Below are positions 34,930 to 45,441 of a DNA stretch of 64,000 nt, piece by piece (position 1 is the stretch's first letter; every line of letters starts with the position of its first letter). A model generated the notes under the pieces. It was not told where the DNA came from. It made no database searches and was given only the letters and a program-made list of their open reading frames with translations. The position numbers were made by a program, and so were the translations under genes. The DNA comes from Rosa chinensis (lineage: Eukaryota; Streptophyta; Magnoliopsida; Rosales; Rosaceae), in assembly GCF_002994745.2 (NCBI RefSeq), contig NC_037092.1, positions 71,647,823 through 71,711,822 on the forward strand. The letters run 5' to 3'.

Positions 34930-35690
34930 GAAACAAATGTGCCCTAAGAGGAAATCAAAAGGATCAAAAACAGAGAGGTTCACAAGAAGAACAACATGAG
35001 GGAAGTAGTGGATTTGTTCAATCAATTTATACAACCTATAACCATCGATCTTCTAGTGAGCTACTTAAGCAAATTAGCTCTTCCCCCATGTTGATACAAC
35101 CCAGAGCTTAGCTTATTATTTTTCTGATAGGTTAGAGATTGGAGGCACACCTGGCTGGGACCAGAACCCCATCAAATTCCCCTCTTATAAGTGTGCAGAC
35201 ATCAGCTGCAAATATTGTAAGAGCTTACCAAGTATTTGTTACTGCATCCCCTTTCAAGAGGATGTCGAACTTCTTTGCCAATACAAGTATTATGCAACTG
35301 GCAAAAAATGCAACAAAGCTTCATTCTTGGGATAGTCAATGAGACATAAATGATGCCTTCTTTGTCAAGAGATTCAAAGAGGCACTTTTCCACTTGATTG
35401 AACTATATGATGTTTTCGAGTCCACTACTCCTCGTGAAGATCAATGGAGGTTAAAGTTCTGCATATAGAAGAGACACAATTAACAAACGCCATTGAGTGT
35501 GAAAGGCTGGAAAGAGTTGAGAGGCAAGAGACATACAAGCAATGGAGGAGTGTCAGGATGCTGGGTTCAAGTAGCTGCCACTAGGCCAGGAGCTCTCGCA
35601 GAAATTGAAGGGTATGTCGAATTTGGCTGGTGAACATAAAGACTTTTGAATAGAATGTAGACGAAGAATCCTAATGAGAGTCATGGATTT
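34930..35690 (+). pseudogene. Broken GRAS copy behind gene 2
   Basis: It has the same architecture as the broken copy at 26040: REVVDLF..., a frame at 35139-35342 (LAGTRTPSNSPLISVQTSAA then NIVRAYQVFV, FKRMSNFFANTSIMQLA), then deletion of the VHIID-PFYRE centre, an FKEALFHLIELYDVFEST-like stretch (about 35380-35430), PREDQWR, and a degraded RVERQETYKQW. Several stops are present. The shared central deletion shows that the copy was already broken before the block duplicated. Confidence 0.85.
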
Positions 35691-35744
35691 TTCTTCAGAA
35701 CCTTCCTAGGACTAGGAGTACGACCTACTCTTTAGGAGTGAAAA

Positions 35745-36435
35745 AGAACCATAACAATCTGTATTTGCTTGGTTCTTGAATTTTAACTTTACTAAGTTGA
35801 TTGTTCATTTTCATTCAAATGGAAGCTGGAACAAGGATTTGTAATGCATTTAAATCCACTTTGAGCAGAGCAAGCACTCACTAATTGACATGACACCCTT
35901 GATTATTAGGTGCAACACAAATTCTGGATTGAAGATAAAATCCCTATGCCTTGTAACTCAATTGTTCCATAAGTTGGGAAAAACTTATAAGACCCTCAAG
36001 GACCTGAACCACATCAATCAAACTGCAATGGCAGTAAAGAATCAAACTCTTTCAAGATTAATACAATCATTAGATTACCTGGGATTCTGGGAATCCTCCA
36101 AGATTCCATTTTGACCTGCTACCTCATCAGAGCTCATGATAGTCGACTCCCTGAACCCAACCACTCGCTTTCTTGTCAAGGATTTATGGTTCATCGAAGC
36201 CCAGAAATTGGGTTGCGATGCCCACTGGCAAAGCTGCTAATTGGGTTTCATACCTTCATAAGGTAGGCCTCGAAAATTGGAGAACGGCTATAGTGCTCCC
36301 AGATGCATCTGTGCATCAATTTTTTTTTTTTTTTTTTTGGGTACAGTCTAATGAATCTATGCATAAAGTTTTAGTGTGTCATGCATGTTACTTCAAATCT
36401 CCACTACCATGCAACGAAGCCTTCAAAATTTGATC
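35745..36435. repeat. Paralogous tail of the GRAS block (copy 3)
   Basis: It aligns with 26800-27290 and 29690-30270 over several hundred bases (TTCATTCAAATGGAAGCTGG, AGGACCTGAACCACAT, TAGATTACCTGGGATT, CTCATCAGAGCTCATGATA). No conserved protein frame is found. A T run is at 36320-36338. The tail ends where the TIR element at 36444 is inserted. Confidence 0.7.
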
Positions 36436-36443
36436 AAAAATAA

Positions 36444-37395
36444 GGGTCTTTCTAAATGTACCCAACAAATTTCTAAGTATACCCAATAATTTATTTATAT
36501 TTAAAATTTATAATTAAACCCAGCAATTATTCCCAAAATACCCACCCAAACAAATTATATGTACCCAACAAACTGAATAAACATAAAAACAAATCGCAAC
36601 CCTTCAAAAAAATAAAAACAAACAAATCGCAACAATTACAATAAGATAGACATTATGAAAGGATCGCCTATGAACTCGTTATAATAAGATAGACATCCAG
36701 ATCCAACAATTACAATAGCCAAAAGAGTTCCTTGTAGTTCTAGCTAAGCGTATGGTACATTTCACTACAGCCACCATAGATTGGTACCCATTCTAATATT
36801 GGATGCTCATAGTACCTTGATCATGGATATCTTGCAAAAAAAACATCATAACTTCATTTGGCAATCCAAGTCGGCTTCCAAATATGAGTCTGGAAGTTGC
36901 ATTCTTGATTAGCATAAATAATCATCAGTACTTTAGCACTCACTTTTGTATGAAGCTTCAGTTTAGCAATGTATTCTCCAAACTCCTGAATCTATGGAAG
37001 AGATGCTATTTGCTTACAGATGAATGAAAGAGCAGAGAATGGAGTGATTAGAAAATCATGGATTCATGGGCATGAAAGAATCGAAAAAGTTTCTGAAGCT
37101 AAGATTGTTGAATTGGACTATTTCCATACCCTTCTCTTCTCTCAAATACACACCCAATTAAACAAAACCATCCTCACCTGACCATTACATCAAAACCATT
37201 GTCTTGTGGGAAGAGTGATGCTGGTGAAGAACGCTAGGAATTCTGGGATTGTTTGTGCTGGGTGCATAGTTTTGTTAAAGATGTGGGTATTTTGGGAAAC
37301 TTGTTGGGTTTAATTCAATATTTAAAAGCATATTTAAATATAAATTAATTTGCTGGGTGCACTAAGAATTTTGCTGGGTACATTTAGAAACACCC
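36444..37395. mobile_element. TIR element (MULE-like), 952 bp
   Basis: Ends GGGTCTTTCTAAATGTACCC and (complement) GGGTGTTTCTAAATGTACCC extend as inverted repeats for about 65 bp. They are flanked by AAAAATAA (36436-36443 and 37396-37403). The paralogous site at about 30280-30300 has a single AAAAAATAATTACC and no insertion, confirming both boundaries. No transposase is present. Confidence 0.85.
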
Positions 37396-37889
37396 AAAAA
37401 TAATTATCCCTATTGAGTAGAGTTTTTATTTATTTATTTATTTTATATACTGAAACAAACAAATAATAACCCCTATATATATTTATGTGTGTAACACATA
37501 ATATTTTCATAAGACAAACAAAATTTATTAATAAATGTGGGCATGTGGCAGAGATTACAGAGTTATTATGTGATCCGACAAAATAAATTCATTATACTGC
37601 ACAAGCACCTGCCTCACGTCCAAGTTACACGACTAAAAATAAAATACAAATAAAATATAAATGATATCTCATATTCATGTTTATTGTGGGTCATTCCCCA
37701 AGTAAATATTGTGTACTCAATAAGAAGAACATCAATAGATGAAGAAACCACTAGCACTATATAATGAATTCCAATAGCAAACTACATTCACTAAATTAAG
37801 CTGAAAGTTATCACTTAAAGAAAATTACATCATAAATTTTCCATATTACTCATCACATAAGACGATAAAAAAAATATCAAAACTACAAC

Positions 37890-38129
37890 TCAAACTTGTT
37901 TCCTTACGAGTTGCATATTCCCAAACTGGTCCATGACATATTCCATCTCGAAAGCTTGATTCAAATTAACTCGGACAGAAGAGTCATTATTTCTTGAAGG
38001 AGGTTGGCTCTTTTGTGGAGGCGGCGGGCATGTGCGTTCATCATACGCTATGAATCCCTTGGATTTTGGGGTTGTTGCTTCATCCTTATCTCCGGTCATT
38101 GACCACCAGTTGTTGCCTTGTTGTGACAT
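37890..38129 (-). CDS. Small conserved protein of unknown function, 79 residues
   Basis: An intact minus-strand frame with a normal promoter layout: a TATATATAG box at about 38220-38228 lies some 90 bp upstream of the ATG at 38129. The protein is hydrophilic with no signal peptide or membrane segment. NNWWSM is at 6-11, a proline tract CPPPPQKSQPPSR at 34-46 and an acidic/amphipathic end (NLNQAFEMEYVMDQFGNMQL). A second copy exists at 30755-30982 with a premature stop but otherwise conserved frame, which supports past coding constraint. CTCGTAAGG near the end resembles a splice donor, so a further exon is possible but unproven. I do not recognise the family. It is divergent from MPP6 with 530 bp between the start codons. 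Confidence 0.7.
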   Translation of the reverse strand: MSQQGNNWWSMTGDKDEATTPKSKGFIAYDERTCPPPPQKSQPPSRNNDSSVRVNLNQAFEMEYVMDQFGNMQLVRKQV

Positions 38130-38558
38130 ATTGAAAAGCTCGCTTGATTAGTCTCTATTAGCTAAAGCAAACGAATTTGTGTTGAGAATAATTTGTGAAG
38201 AGAACCTAAGCTCAGGGCCTCTATATATAGAGTTGTGGACTAGCTAAACTGCTTTTCCTAAATTCAAAAGGACCCCTAATGAAGCTAAGAAAATTTTTTT
38301 CCCAACGAAAACAGGCAAACTATATTAGTGAACCCAGTAGGAAAAGGGAAGAAGGAATCCAACGAATATAGAGATACAGCTGGGCCCGAGAGGAAGCCCA
38401 TTAGTTTTGTGCATCTTAAGCAGATAAGAAAGCCCATCACTAACGAGGGACAAATTTGTCTTTTTCTCAGCTAATTTATCATTCAAAGTAAACCCTTGTT
38501 CCTCTTGTGTTTCTGCAGTTCGCAGAACCAAAATTAAAAAAGCGTTCTTGGTTTCGCG

Positions 38559-38594
<36 letters not shown>

Positions 38595-38659
38595 AGTCGA
38601 GCTTAAAGTTGCCGCCTTTAGTTTCCAATTGGGTTTCTGAGGAAAACCCAGAAGCTACA
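38130..38659. promoter_or_regulatory. Bidirectional promoter between the 79-residue gene and MPP6
   Basis: The minus-strand TATA (38220-38228) serves the small gene. On the MPP6 side, GGGCCC/AGCCCA words (38382-38387, 38395-38400, 38431-38436) look like site II elements of housekeeping plant genes, and a GA microsatellite (38560-38591) lies in the MPP6 leader about 70 bp before its ATG. The left two thirds recur at 30985-31313. Confidence 0.6.
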
Positions 38660-40134
38660 ATGGCGAAGCGGGAGCTTTCCAGCACTCTGAGGAACTTAAA
38701 GGTACAAGAATTAAACAACACAATTACACAAAGCCTACTCTTTTCCTTTTTGTGATTTGTTTTGAATTGATGCCCAGTTCTAGTTTCTATATTGAAATTT
38801 GATTTGGGTCTGGCTTAGATTTTTCTGGGTGTCATGAATTTCTGATGCACATGATTGAACTTATATGTAAATTTTTTGTTTGTTTGTGTTGTGTTACCAT
38901 AGTTCATGCAAAGGGCAACTCAGAGAGATGAGATGGTGAAGAAAGAGGAAGAAGAAGTCAAACCTGATGGGGGTTTTAGCTCTGCTGCTACCCAACTAAG
39001 AAAGTGGTAATTTTTCTTTATGATTGTTTCTTAAAGTAACTTATTTGAACTGTTTTTATTACTTTCTCTTAACTTTAGTTCACTGTGAATTATTAGTTCA
39101 TCATAGTCTTTTGTCCACCTCCATATTTGCATGTTCAGCATTAGCATAGATTGGATTTTTCACTACTTCCCATGTAAAATACCACCTTATAGCTGATGCT
39201 GAACATGTGATTGGATTTTACATGGGAAGCTGTTAGTTATTTTGATAAAAAGGCATTGACGACTCAAAGTAGATGTCCTAATAATTAAGATAACTCCAAT
39301 ACATAGAATCAAAGATGATGATGATTCCTATAGAAAACTAGCTGCTATAGGTACTCATTAGTTAGATTATTGGATTTTCTTTTGTACTAATTTTCCTGGA
39401 TTCATGTGATTGGTCGTGTTTCTGGATGCAGTGTGGTTGTAATGGAAGGTGACCCCAGTCCGGGAGCAATTAAAGGGCGTATTTCATTTAACGGTTTCAA
39501 TCCATTAATTGATGTGAGTATAAGTTTCATGGATCCAAATAGTTCCATCCACTGTTAACCTCTTGCATGCCTCTTGATTGGCTTTCTTTTTTGACCTGAC
39601 ACGAAAGTGTTCTCATGGTAGAAACTGAATAACCCTGGTCAGCCAGCAGCCTCTGCGTCTTCTTCTGGCATCCATAGTGAAAGAGTGTCAACTAGGTTCG
39701 TGATCCAAAATTTCAATTTATTTTACTTTTTTGTTTCTATTTGTAGGAATCTCTTGTCTCTATTTCTGGGATTTTTTGTTCATTGGGTTAAGGAGACTAA
39801 AAAACCTGAGCGGCAAATTTGTTCCAAACTTTGGCTTCTGCTTTCCTATATTCTTTCTTCTATTTGCATTTTTCACAGAGAAAGTGGGTCCTCAATGGAC
39901 GAAGCAGAGTGCTCAAATATTGACAACTCAAACTGTGAGCCTAATGGAGACCATAAAAGAAAACAGTCTGAAGTATTGTCTGAAACACAATATCCGAATA
40001 AGTCGCCCAAAAATGATCAAGGTCAGTCATCATCAAATAAAAGTAAAGGCTCCTTCAAGAAACCGAAGGGTGGAAAGCTGGACTACAACATTCTTAGGCC
40101 ATCAAAGAGTCAAACCAAAAAAGGTAGACCATAA
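38660..40134 (+). CDS. MPP6: M-phase phosphoprotein 6 homologue, five exons
   Basis: Spliced as 38660-38701, 38903-39006, 39432-39513, 39622-39695, 39879-40134, every intron GT...AG and all phases consistent (558 bases, 185 residues plus stop). The product starts MAKRELSSTLRNLKFMQRAT, the N-terminal signature of the MPP6 family, which in animals and yeast is an RNA-binding cofactor of the nuclear exosome with Rrp6 in rRNA and other RNA maturation. The conserved middle motif EGDPSPGAIKGRISFNGFNP follows CVVVM at residues 49-53. The C-terminal half is low-complexity and lysine/serine-rich with a final KLDYNILRPSKSQTKKGRP. The length is slightly above human MPP6 (160 residues). Expected location is the nucleolus/nucleus. 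The call is strong from the two conserved blocks and the clean exon structure; the name is by homology. Confidence 0.9.
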
Positions 40135-41935
40135 CTAGGTGATTGCACTTAGACTGTTTTGAATTGCTTTCAGATGCTTTCATTTGTATCTGTAATCTTG
40201 TTGTCAAATTTACTAAAGCTCAGTATCAGAACATATTCAACTGGCCTGGTTAGAGTTTTTAACAAAGTGAAAGTTCAAGCTCGCAGCAGAATCATGAATT
40301 TATTTCTCTTCAGCTTCCTTATGCTTTTGTTTTTTTTAACTGGAACATAGGTTTCCAGCTGTGACAGTAATTCATACTGTGGAATTTTTTTCTTTATAAC
40401 TTTTAAAAAGTTGCTGGAGTTTGTGTCCCTATTATATTTCCAGCTACTGATGCTACATTAACTCAGATGTAGAAGGGTTATATTTATTTGTCACTGACGC
40501 ATGTCTCAATTTGTTTCCACAGTTACTCTTTAGTGCTCAAGGAAAATTGGGTTCATTTCTCTGCATAACTGTCTAACATATAGGGGTTGTACATTTGATG
40601 TTTAGAAATTGAAGGTTGTTTATTCTGTATTTATGAGTTCAAACCTCTTAACTTCCAGTTCTTTGGCAAGTAAAAGGGTACACACAAAATACTTTGCAAT
40701 GTGGTATACTTTGCAATGTGGTATAAGACATTAAGACCATATTTGACATTAAGTCCCAAGTTATTAATTTAGCTTCATAGGTCACTTGCTCTTTAGTCCT
40801 ATCAACCCATCTTTGATGATTTTAACTTTTTCGATGTCTCATAAGGTGCAATACTTTTTATATTACTCATGAAAAAGTTAGTACCTGTGAACTGTGATGT
40901 TATTCAAATGATGAGGCATAATGTGAGCTATGATCTGGTTAGTGCATCATGTGTAATGTTGCAGCTTAGAGCACTGACAATGTGCTTTTTCATCGATAAA
41001 ACCCTCCGAGGTTATGGGGTATAGATCATTCTGGCATGTTGCATTGGTTTGGGTATCCTGTATTATTGTGCATCATTGTATTAATAGATTTTATATCGTA
41101 TTGCATTTGTGCAATTCTCCATCTTTTGTTGATTTTCTGCTCTCTGTGGACATAGGCAAGATTATGGTGAACCACCATAATCTGTTTTCCCTAGTAAATG
41201 CTACATATTATGTTCGTATGGAAGCAACCCTGCAAAATTCAAAAGCCCGCAGTTGTACCCTGCAAAATTCAAAAGCTTCCAGTGGTACTGGGGATCATGG
41301 TATGGTATGTGGGCTAGGTAGCAAAACAACTTCGGTATTCATGATGGAGTTTAGCATTTGAGAGATTTACAGATCAGATGGAGTTTAGCATTTAAGATGT
41401 GTTATCTAGGTCATATGGCTTTATTGACCGTGCTTTTACTTGTGTACTTGAGCAAGAAGGTGACTTGCTGGATTTGAGGTGGAGTGTTCATGTAGGTTGC
41501 TTTGCTTTAATTTGAGCATTCTGTTACAAATCCAAGGATATCTGGATCAGTTGAAGGAATCCTTGAACCAATTAACACGAGGGAATCCTTGAACCAATTA
41601 ACACATGCTTCAGAGTTCAGATCACCAAATAATCCCCAAATGGCGGGAGGATTTATAAACATATGCATCCTATATATGGCTAGATGGAATTTTGATGCAA
41701 CGTTAATTTGATTTGGTTGATTAGAGTTGGTTGTTGAATTATTGCAGGAGTAATTCTCTAGTTTGACAAACTAGTATGTCAGTGTTCTGAAACAGATAAT
41801 GGCATAAACAAATCTATAATAACTAAACATGAATTACATCAGCTAATGACTAGAACAATGTAACTGGATAGCAACAATTGAAAGCCCCTGTTAGACTAGT
41901 AAGACTACAATGCATAGGAGCACTGCCTTCTGTAT
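40135..41935. other. MPP6 3' flank and spacer with micro-duplications
   Basis: No gene is recognised. Short tandem copies: ACTTTGCAATGTGGTATA twice (40691-40726), CCTGCAAAATTCAAAAGC twice (41229-41274), GATGGAGTTTAGCATTT twice (41343-41394), and GGAATCCTTGAACCAATTAACAC twice (41556-41604). The rest is ordinary AT-rich sequence. Confidence 0.6.
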
Positions 41936-43815
41936 TTATGAAGCAGGTTTCCAGCAAGAAAAAGCATAGAGGATTCGGCCTTTCCATCCCTGCAAGATCC
42001 ACTTGCCATCTTCGTCGACAACAAAGTCCTCATGGTCATCTAACCTAGCCATATTCTTAACTTCCGTCAGGATCTCCTGGTTTGATGGTAACTGCTTGAA
42101 CCCAGCTCAGGTGTTTCTAATCTGCCACTGCTTGTATGTTTCAGGCCTTTCAAGCCTCCTGGAACCCTCACATGCTATCACATTGATAATATCTCTACCT
42201 AATATCTCTTGTTCGTAGAGCAGCCTCTGTTGATCTTCTCTGGGCAAAGTCTCGTCAAACATATCAAACAGGGAAGAGAAATGGTAGAGTGCCTCCCGGA
42301 ACCGTATCTCGAAGAAGGGTGCATTATAGGTTCCATTAACCAGGCCATGGATATACATATCTGGGTTGATTCTCCTGATCAGCTTCAAAACTCTATCCCT
42401 TGGACTCCTCATCTCTGTTTCTTCAGGTAAGTTCCTTAATCTGCACAAGCAGTTCACTACAGTCAACTCATCTCTGTCAAGTTTGATATCTTGATATCGA
42501 ATGGTTTCCCAATCCTGTGCTATGAAGTTGTACTCAAATGGGCCATTGAATCTCTTGCAATATTTCGCTAGGCGGTGTCTCTTCAAGACTCTCTGAAGGT
42601 CGAAATCCTGATTGTGGAAATTCAATACCAGTAATGCGAAGCATGGGAGGTCCAGAGGGTCTTTTCGCAAGACTTTGGATAAGGCCAGGCCATTGGTAGC
42701 CATAGAGAATACCAAAATCAATTATGTGAAGCCTTGTTGCTTTCTCTGTTAGTTTGAAGATAGTTTTGTTAGCATAGATGTTTGACATCAACTTGAAGGG
42801 GCATGCTTTGATATATGTCTGGTAAGCTTTTAAGATATCAGCAGCTGACATCTTATTAAGGCAAAGAGGATTGAACGAAGGAACTGCAGCAGCCAAGCGT
42901 TCTTCAAGGCCATTGGCTAAGTAATGAGCTACTCTTTGGGTTCCATCACCGTAGGGGCGTAGGGAGATGAGTGCTGCCTTATCTGTTTCAGTTGTTCATT
43001 TGCAGTCCTTCTGTCATAGCTTGCAACAGCCTTTGCACACTGAGTTAGCAGTGACTGAAAATCCACTACTTCAGTGTTGTCATCCTTTTTTTTCTTAACT
43101 GTTCTTTTGCCTTTGGATCCTGCATGTCCCCTTCCCCCTTTAAGCTGAAAAAAAGAACATGAATCAGACTTTGGGTTTTGATAATGAAAGAGCAGTACCT
43201 TATCCAACATATCTGGTGGCTCGGATTCATCAGCGTAAAATGATGACTGCTTATTGCTCCTCCCTTCTTCTAGACAATCGCCATCCTCCCAATGACGATC
43301 TTTTTTGCTCCTTGATCCTTTTGTTGAGTCATTGTGATCATTTTGAAAGGAAATCCAACCTGAACCATCATCCCAGTTTCTAGTAGCAGTGGAGCTATTA
43401 CTGCTGTGGTTAATGAAATCATCAGAGTTCTCAACATTTTGCTGAATGGAAGAAGCAAGAACGGGATTAGTCGAAGGAGGATATTGCTGAACCAGGACAT
43501 CTTCCAAGGATTTCTCAGCAGCTTGGAGGGCCAAACAGTCCTGAAGCATGCAGGGTCTGTTCTCCAGCTCTTCCTCCATAAGCATCTCACTTATATGCTG
43601 GAAAGTAGCTCTGGAGGCCTCTGAGGTCACACCCAAAGACCGGGATGAATCATCGAGGAGGAGGGTTTGGATTGGATAGAAACGAACTGGGATCAGTAAT
43701 TTCAAGATTGTGTTGATCAAACTCAGTAAAAATGATATTCTGATCTGGAGATGTTGGCATCGATCGTATTTCTGTCAAGTACAAAATTGTTCTTGGAAGC
43801 TGGAAATTTCCAAGA
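41936..43815 (-). pseudogene. Inverted full-length GRAS copy, inactivated
   Basis: Most of a LISCL GRAS protein can be read on the minus strand but in four or more frame segments. The start codon position reads TTG in place of ATG. The N-terminal part (FISEMLMEEE-type motif as HISEMLMEEELENRPCMLQD) is followed by a deletion of about 50 codons after WISFQND relative to gene 2. A frame change occurs after IRQHSSPY (about 42945) and another near 42595 after FRPSESLEE. A TGA replaces an arginine codon in the SAW region (RNT-stop-AGFKQL, about 42107). VHIID (LHIIDFG, 42720) and PFYRE are intact in sequence. Similarity is highest to GRAS gene 2, and about 800 bp of its upstream flank is also shared, so it is an inverted duplicate of unit 2 that decayed recently. 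Confidence 0.9.
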
Positions 43816-44184
43816 GGTGCAAATTGGAAAACAAGATTCATATCAGATGGTTTTAAATATCGATGGGATGGACAACCCTGAACTAAGGTTAGAAAGGTTA
43901 GAAGTGAAAAACTTGCAGGGCTCAAAATTCTCAGCGAGTCCAACTTAGTAGGGAAATGTGAATGCACAATGCATATGCCATCACATTTAAATACAGAGAA
44001 TCATGTTCTTTTACCACATTGTTTAATCCATTTTATTAGCTTGATAATTTCTTCTAATACTGCTTGTTGGCAACTTGGCATTAGGGCTGCTTTTTAGCAA
44101 CTTGGCATTAGGTCTTTACTCTTTAGTTAGAATCTTCCCAGTTCTGTTTGTTTCTGTTCATACGCTTCTGGGTTATTTTATTTT

Positions 44185-44461
44185 GGGAGAATTGCACAAA
44201 TGGTCACTCAACTATGACTCATTCGACACTTTGGTCACTGAAGTTTCAAATATATCACTTTGGTCACTCAACTATTCCACTGTTAATCACTTAAGTCACC
44301 CAAAGAGTATTTTTTATAATTTTTTTTAATGAAAAAAATTAACAAAGTGACTTAAGTGATTGACAGTGTAATAGTTGAGTGATCAAATTGATATATTTGA
44401 AACTTCAGTGATCAAAGTGTCGAATGAGTCATAGTTGAGTGACCATTTGTGAAAATTTTCC
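44185..44461. mobile_element. MULE-type MITE, 277 bp, fold-back
   Basis: Almost the whole element is an inverted repeat: AAATGGTCACTCAACTATGA near the left end and its complement near the right, with arms of about 120 bp. Exact 9-bp duplication TTTTATTTT at 44176-44184 and 44462-44470. The transcript would fold into a near-perfect hairpin. Confidence 0.9.
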
Positions 44462-44470
44462 TTTTATTTT

Positions 44471-45284
44471 ATCCCCATGCCACATATCTTGTGATGAGTA
44501 AGATTCCAACCAAATGATAATCAACATGACACAACTCACTGTATTTACTTCTAGGTTAGTTTGATACATCTTATCAAATTAATTATCACATAACCGAGCT
44601 TGATTCTAATACTGTGACCGATATAAGTTTTTCAGTACGTGTTTTGTCTAACTGATAGCAGGTATGATCATACTATAGGAATCTACCACAGAACCGAACT
44701 TGGTACTAATTCTACCCTTAGCACACTGAATTTGCATTTATTTGTTGGTCAGTATAAACTATAAAGAATTGCTTATATTGTGCAATGTTATTTAAGCTCC
44801 TATTGCTTCCGCTATACTTATCACTCGTCATATTAATTTGATTGGAGGAATCCATTGACCCCAAATCACCCCTATTTAGTAACAAGGCAAATTAAAGTGC
44901 AGATTATTTCTAGATGTTATAAGCAGTACCTTCCATAACCTCCACGTGAACAGTTGCCTTGCGCTTTCTGGCTAAGAGTTTAAACAATTGCAGTCAATAT
45001 ATTGTACAATGTCATATGGAAGATATTCATAAGCTGTCTGAATTACTGAATAGACAGATTACTTATGATATGAGATTATAAGGAGAAGGGACTGCTATCG
45101 ATCAACATCAGTAAATTTTCAAACTGGACAGAAAATATCATTCTGATGTCCATGCATGTGTTACATGCACTTAATAGAAGGTGGCTTCTGACTAGTCAAA
45201 GTTCTGAAGGTTCATTGCTCTCAAGAGTGTTCTCAGCTTCTATTTCTGGAAAAAAAAAAAAAAAAAAAGGGATAATAAATATAA
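44471..45284 (-). repeat. Paralogous upstream flank of the inverted GRAS copy
   Basis: Read on the minus strand, 44500-44880 matches 31815-32150 (TTTATAGTTTATACTGACC, CATACCTG..., GTTAGACAAAACACGTACT) upstream of GRAS gene 2. This shows that the inverted duplication included at least 1 kb upstream. 44900-45260 is unassigned; an A run is at 45250-45268. Confidence 0.65.
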
Positions 45285-45441
45285 AGGGGAAATGATCATT
45301 TACCCAATTTTAGTTTAAAAATTGCCTACTTACCCAAACACTCTAAGAGATTATTTCCCTATTACCCAATTAAGTATTTTTTAATTTATTTTTGGGACAA
45401 ATTTTGCCCCCTCCTTCTTTGTCACTTAGAGAGAGAAGTGA

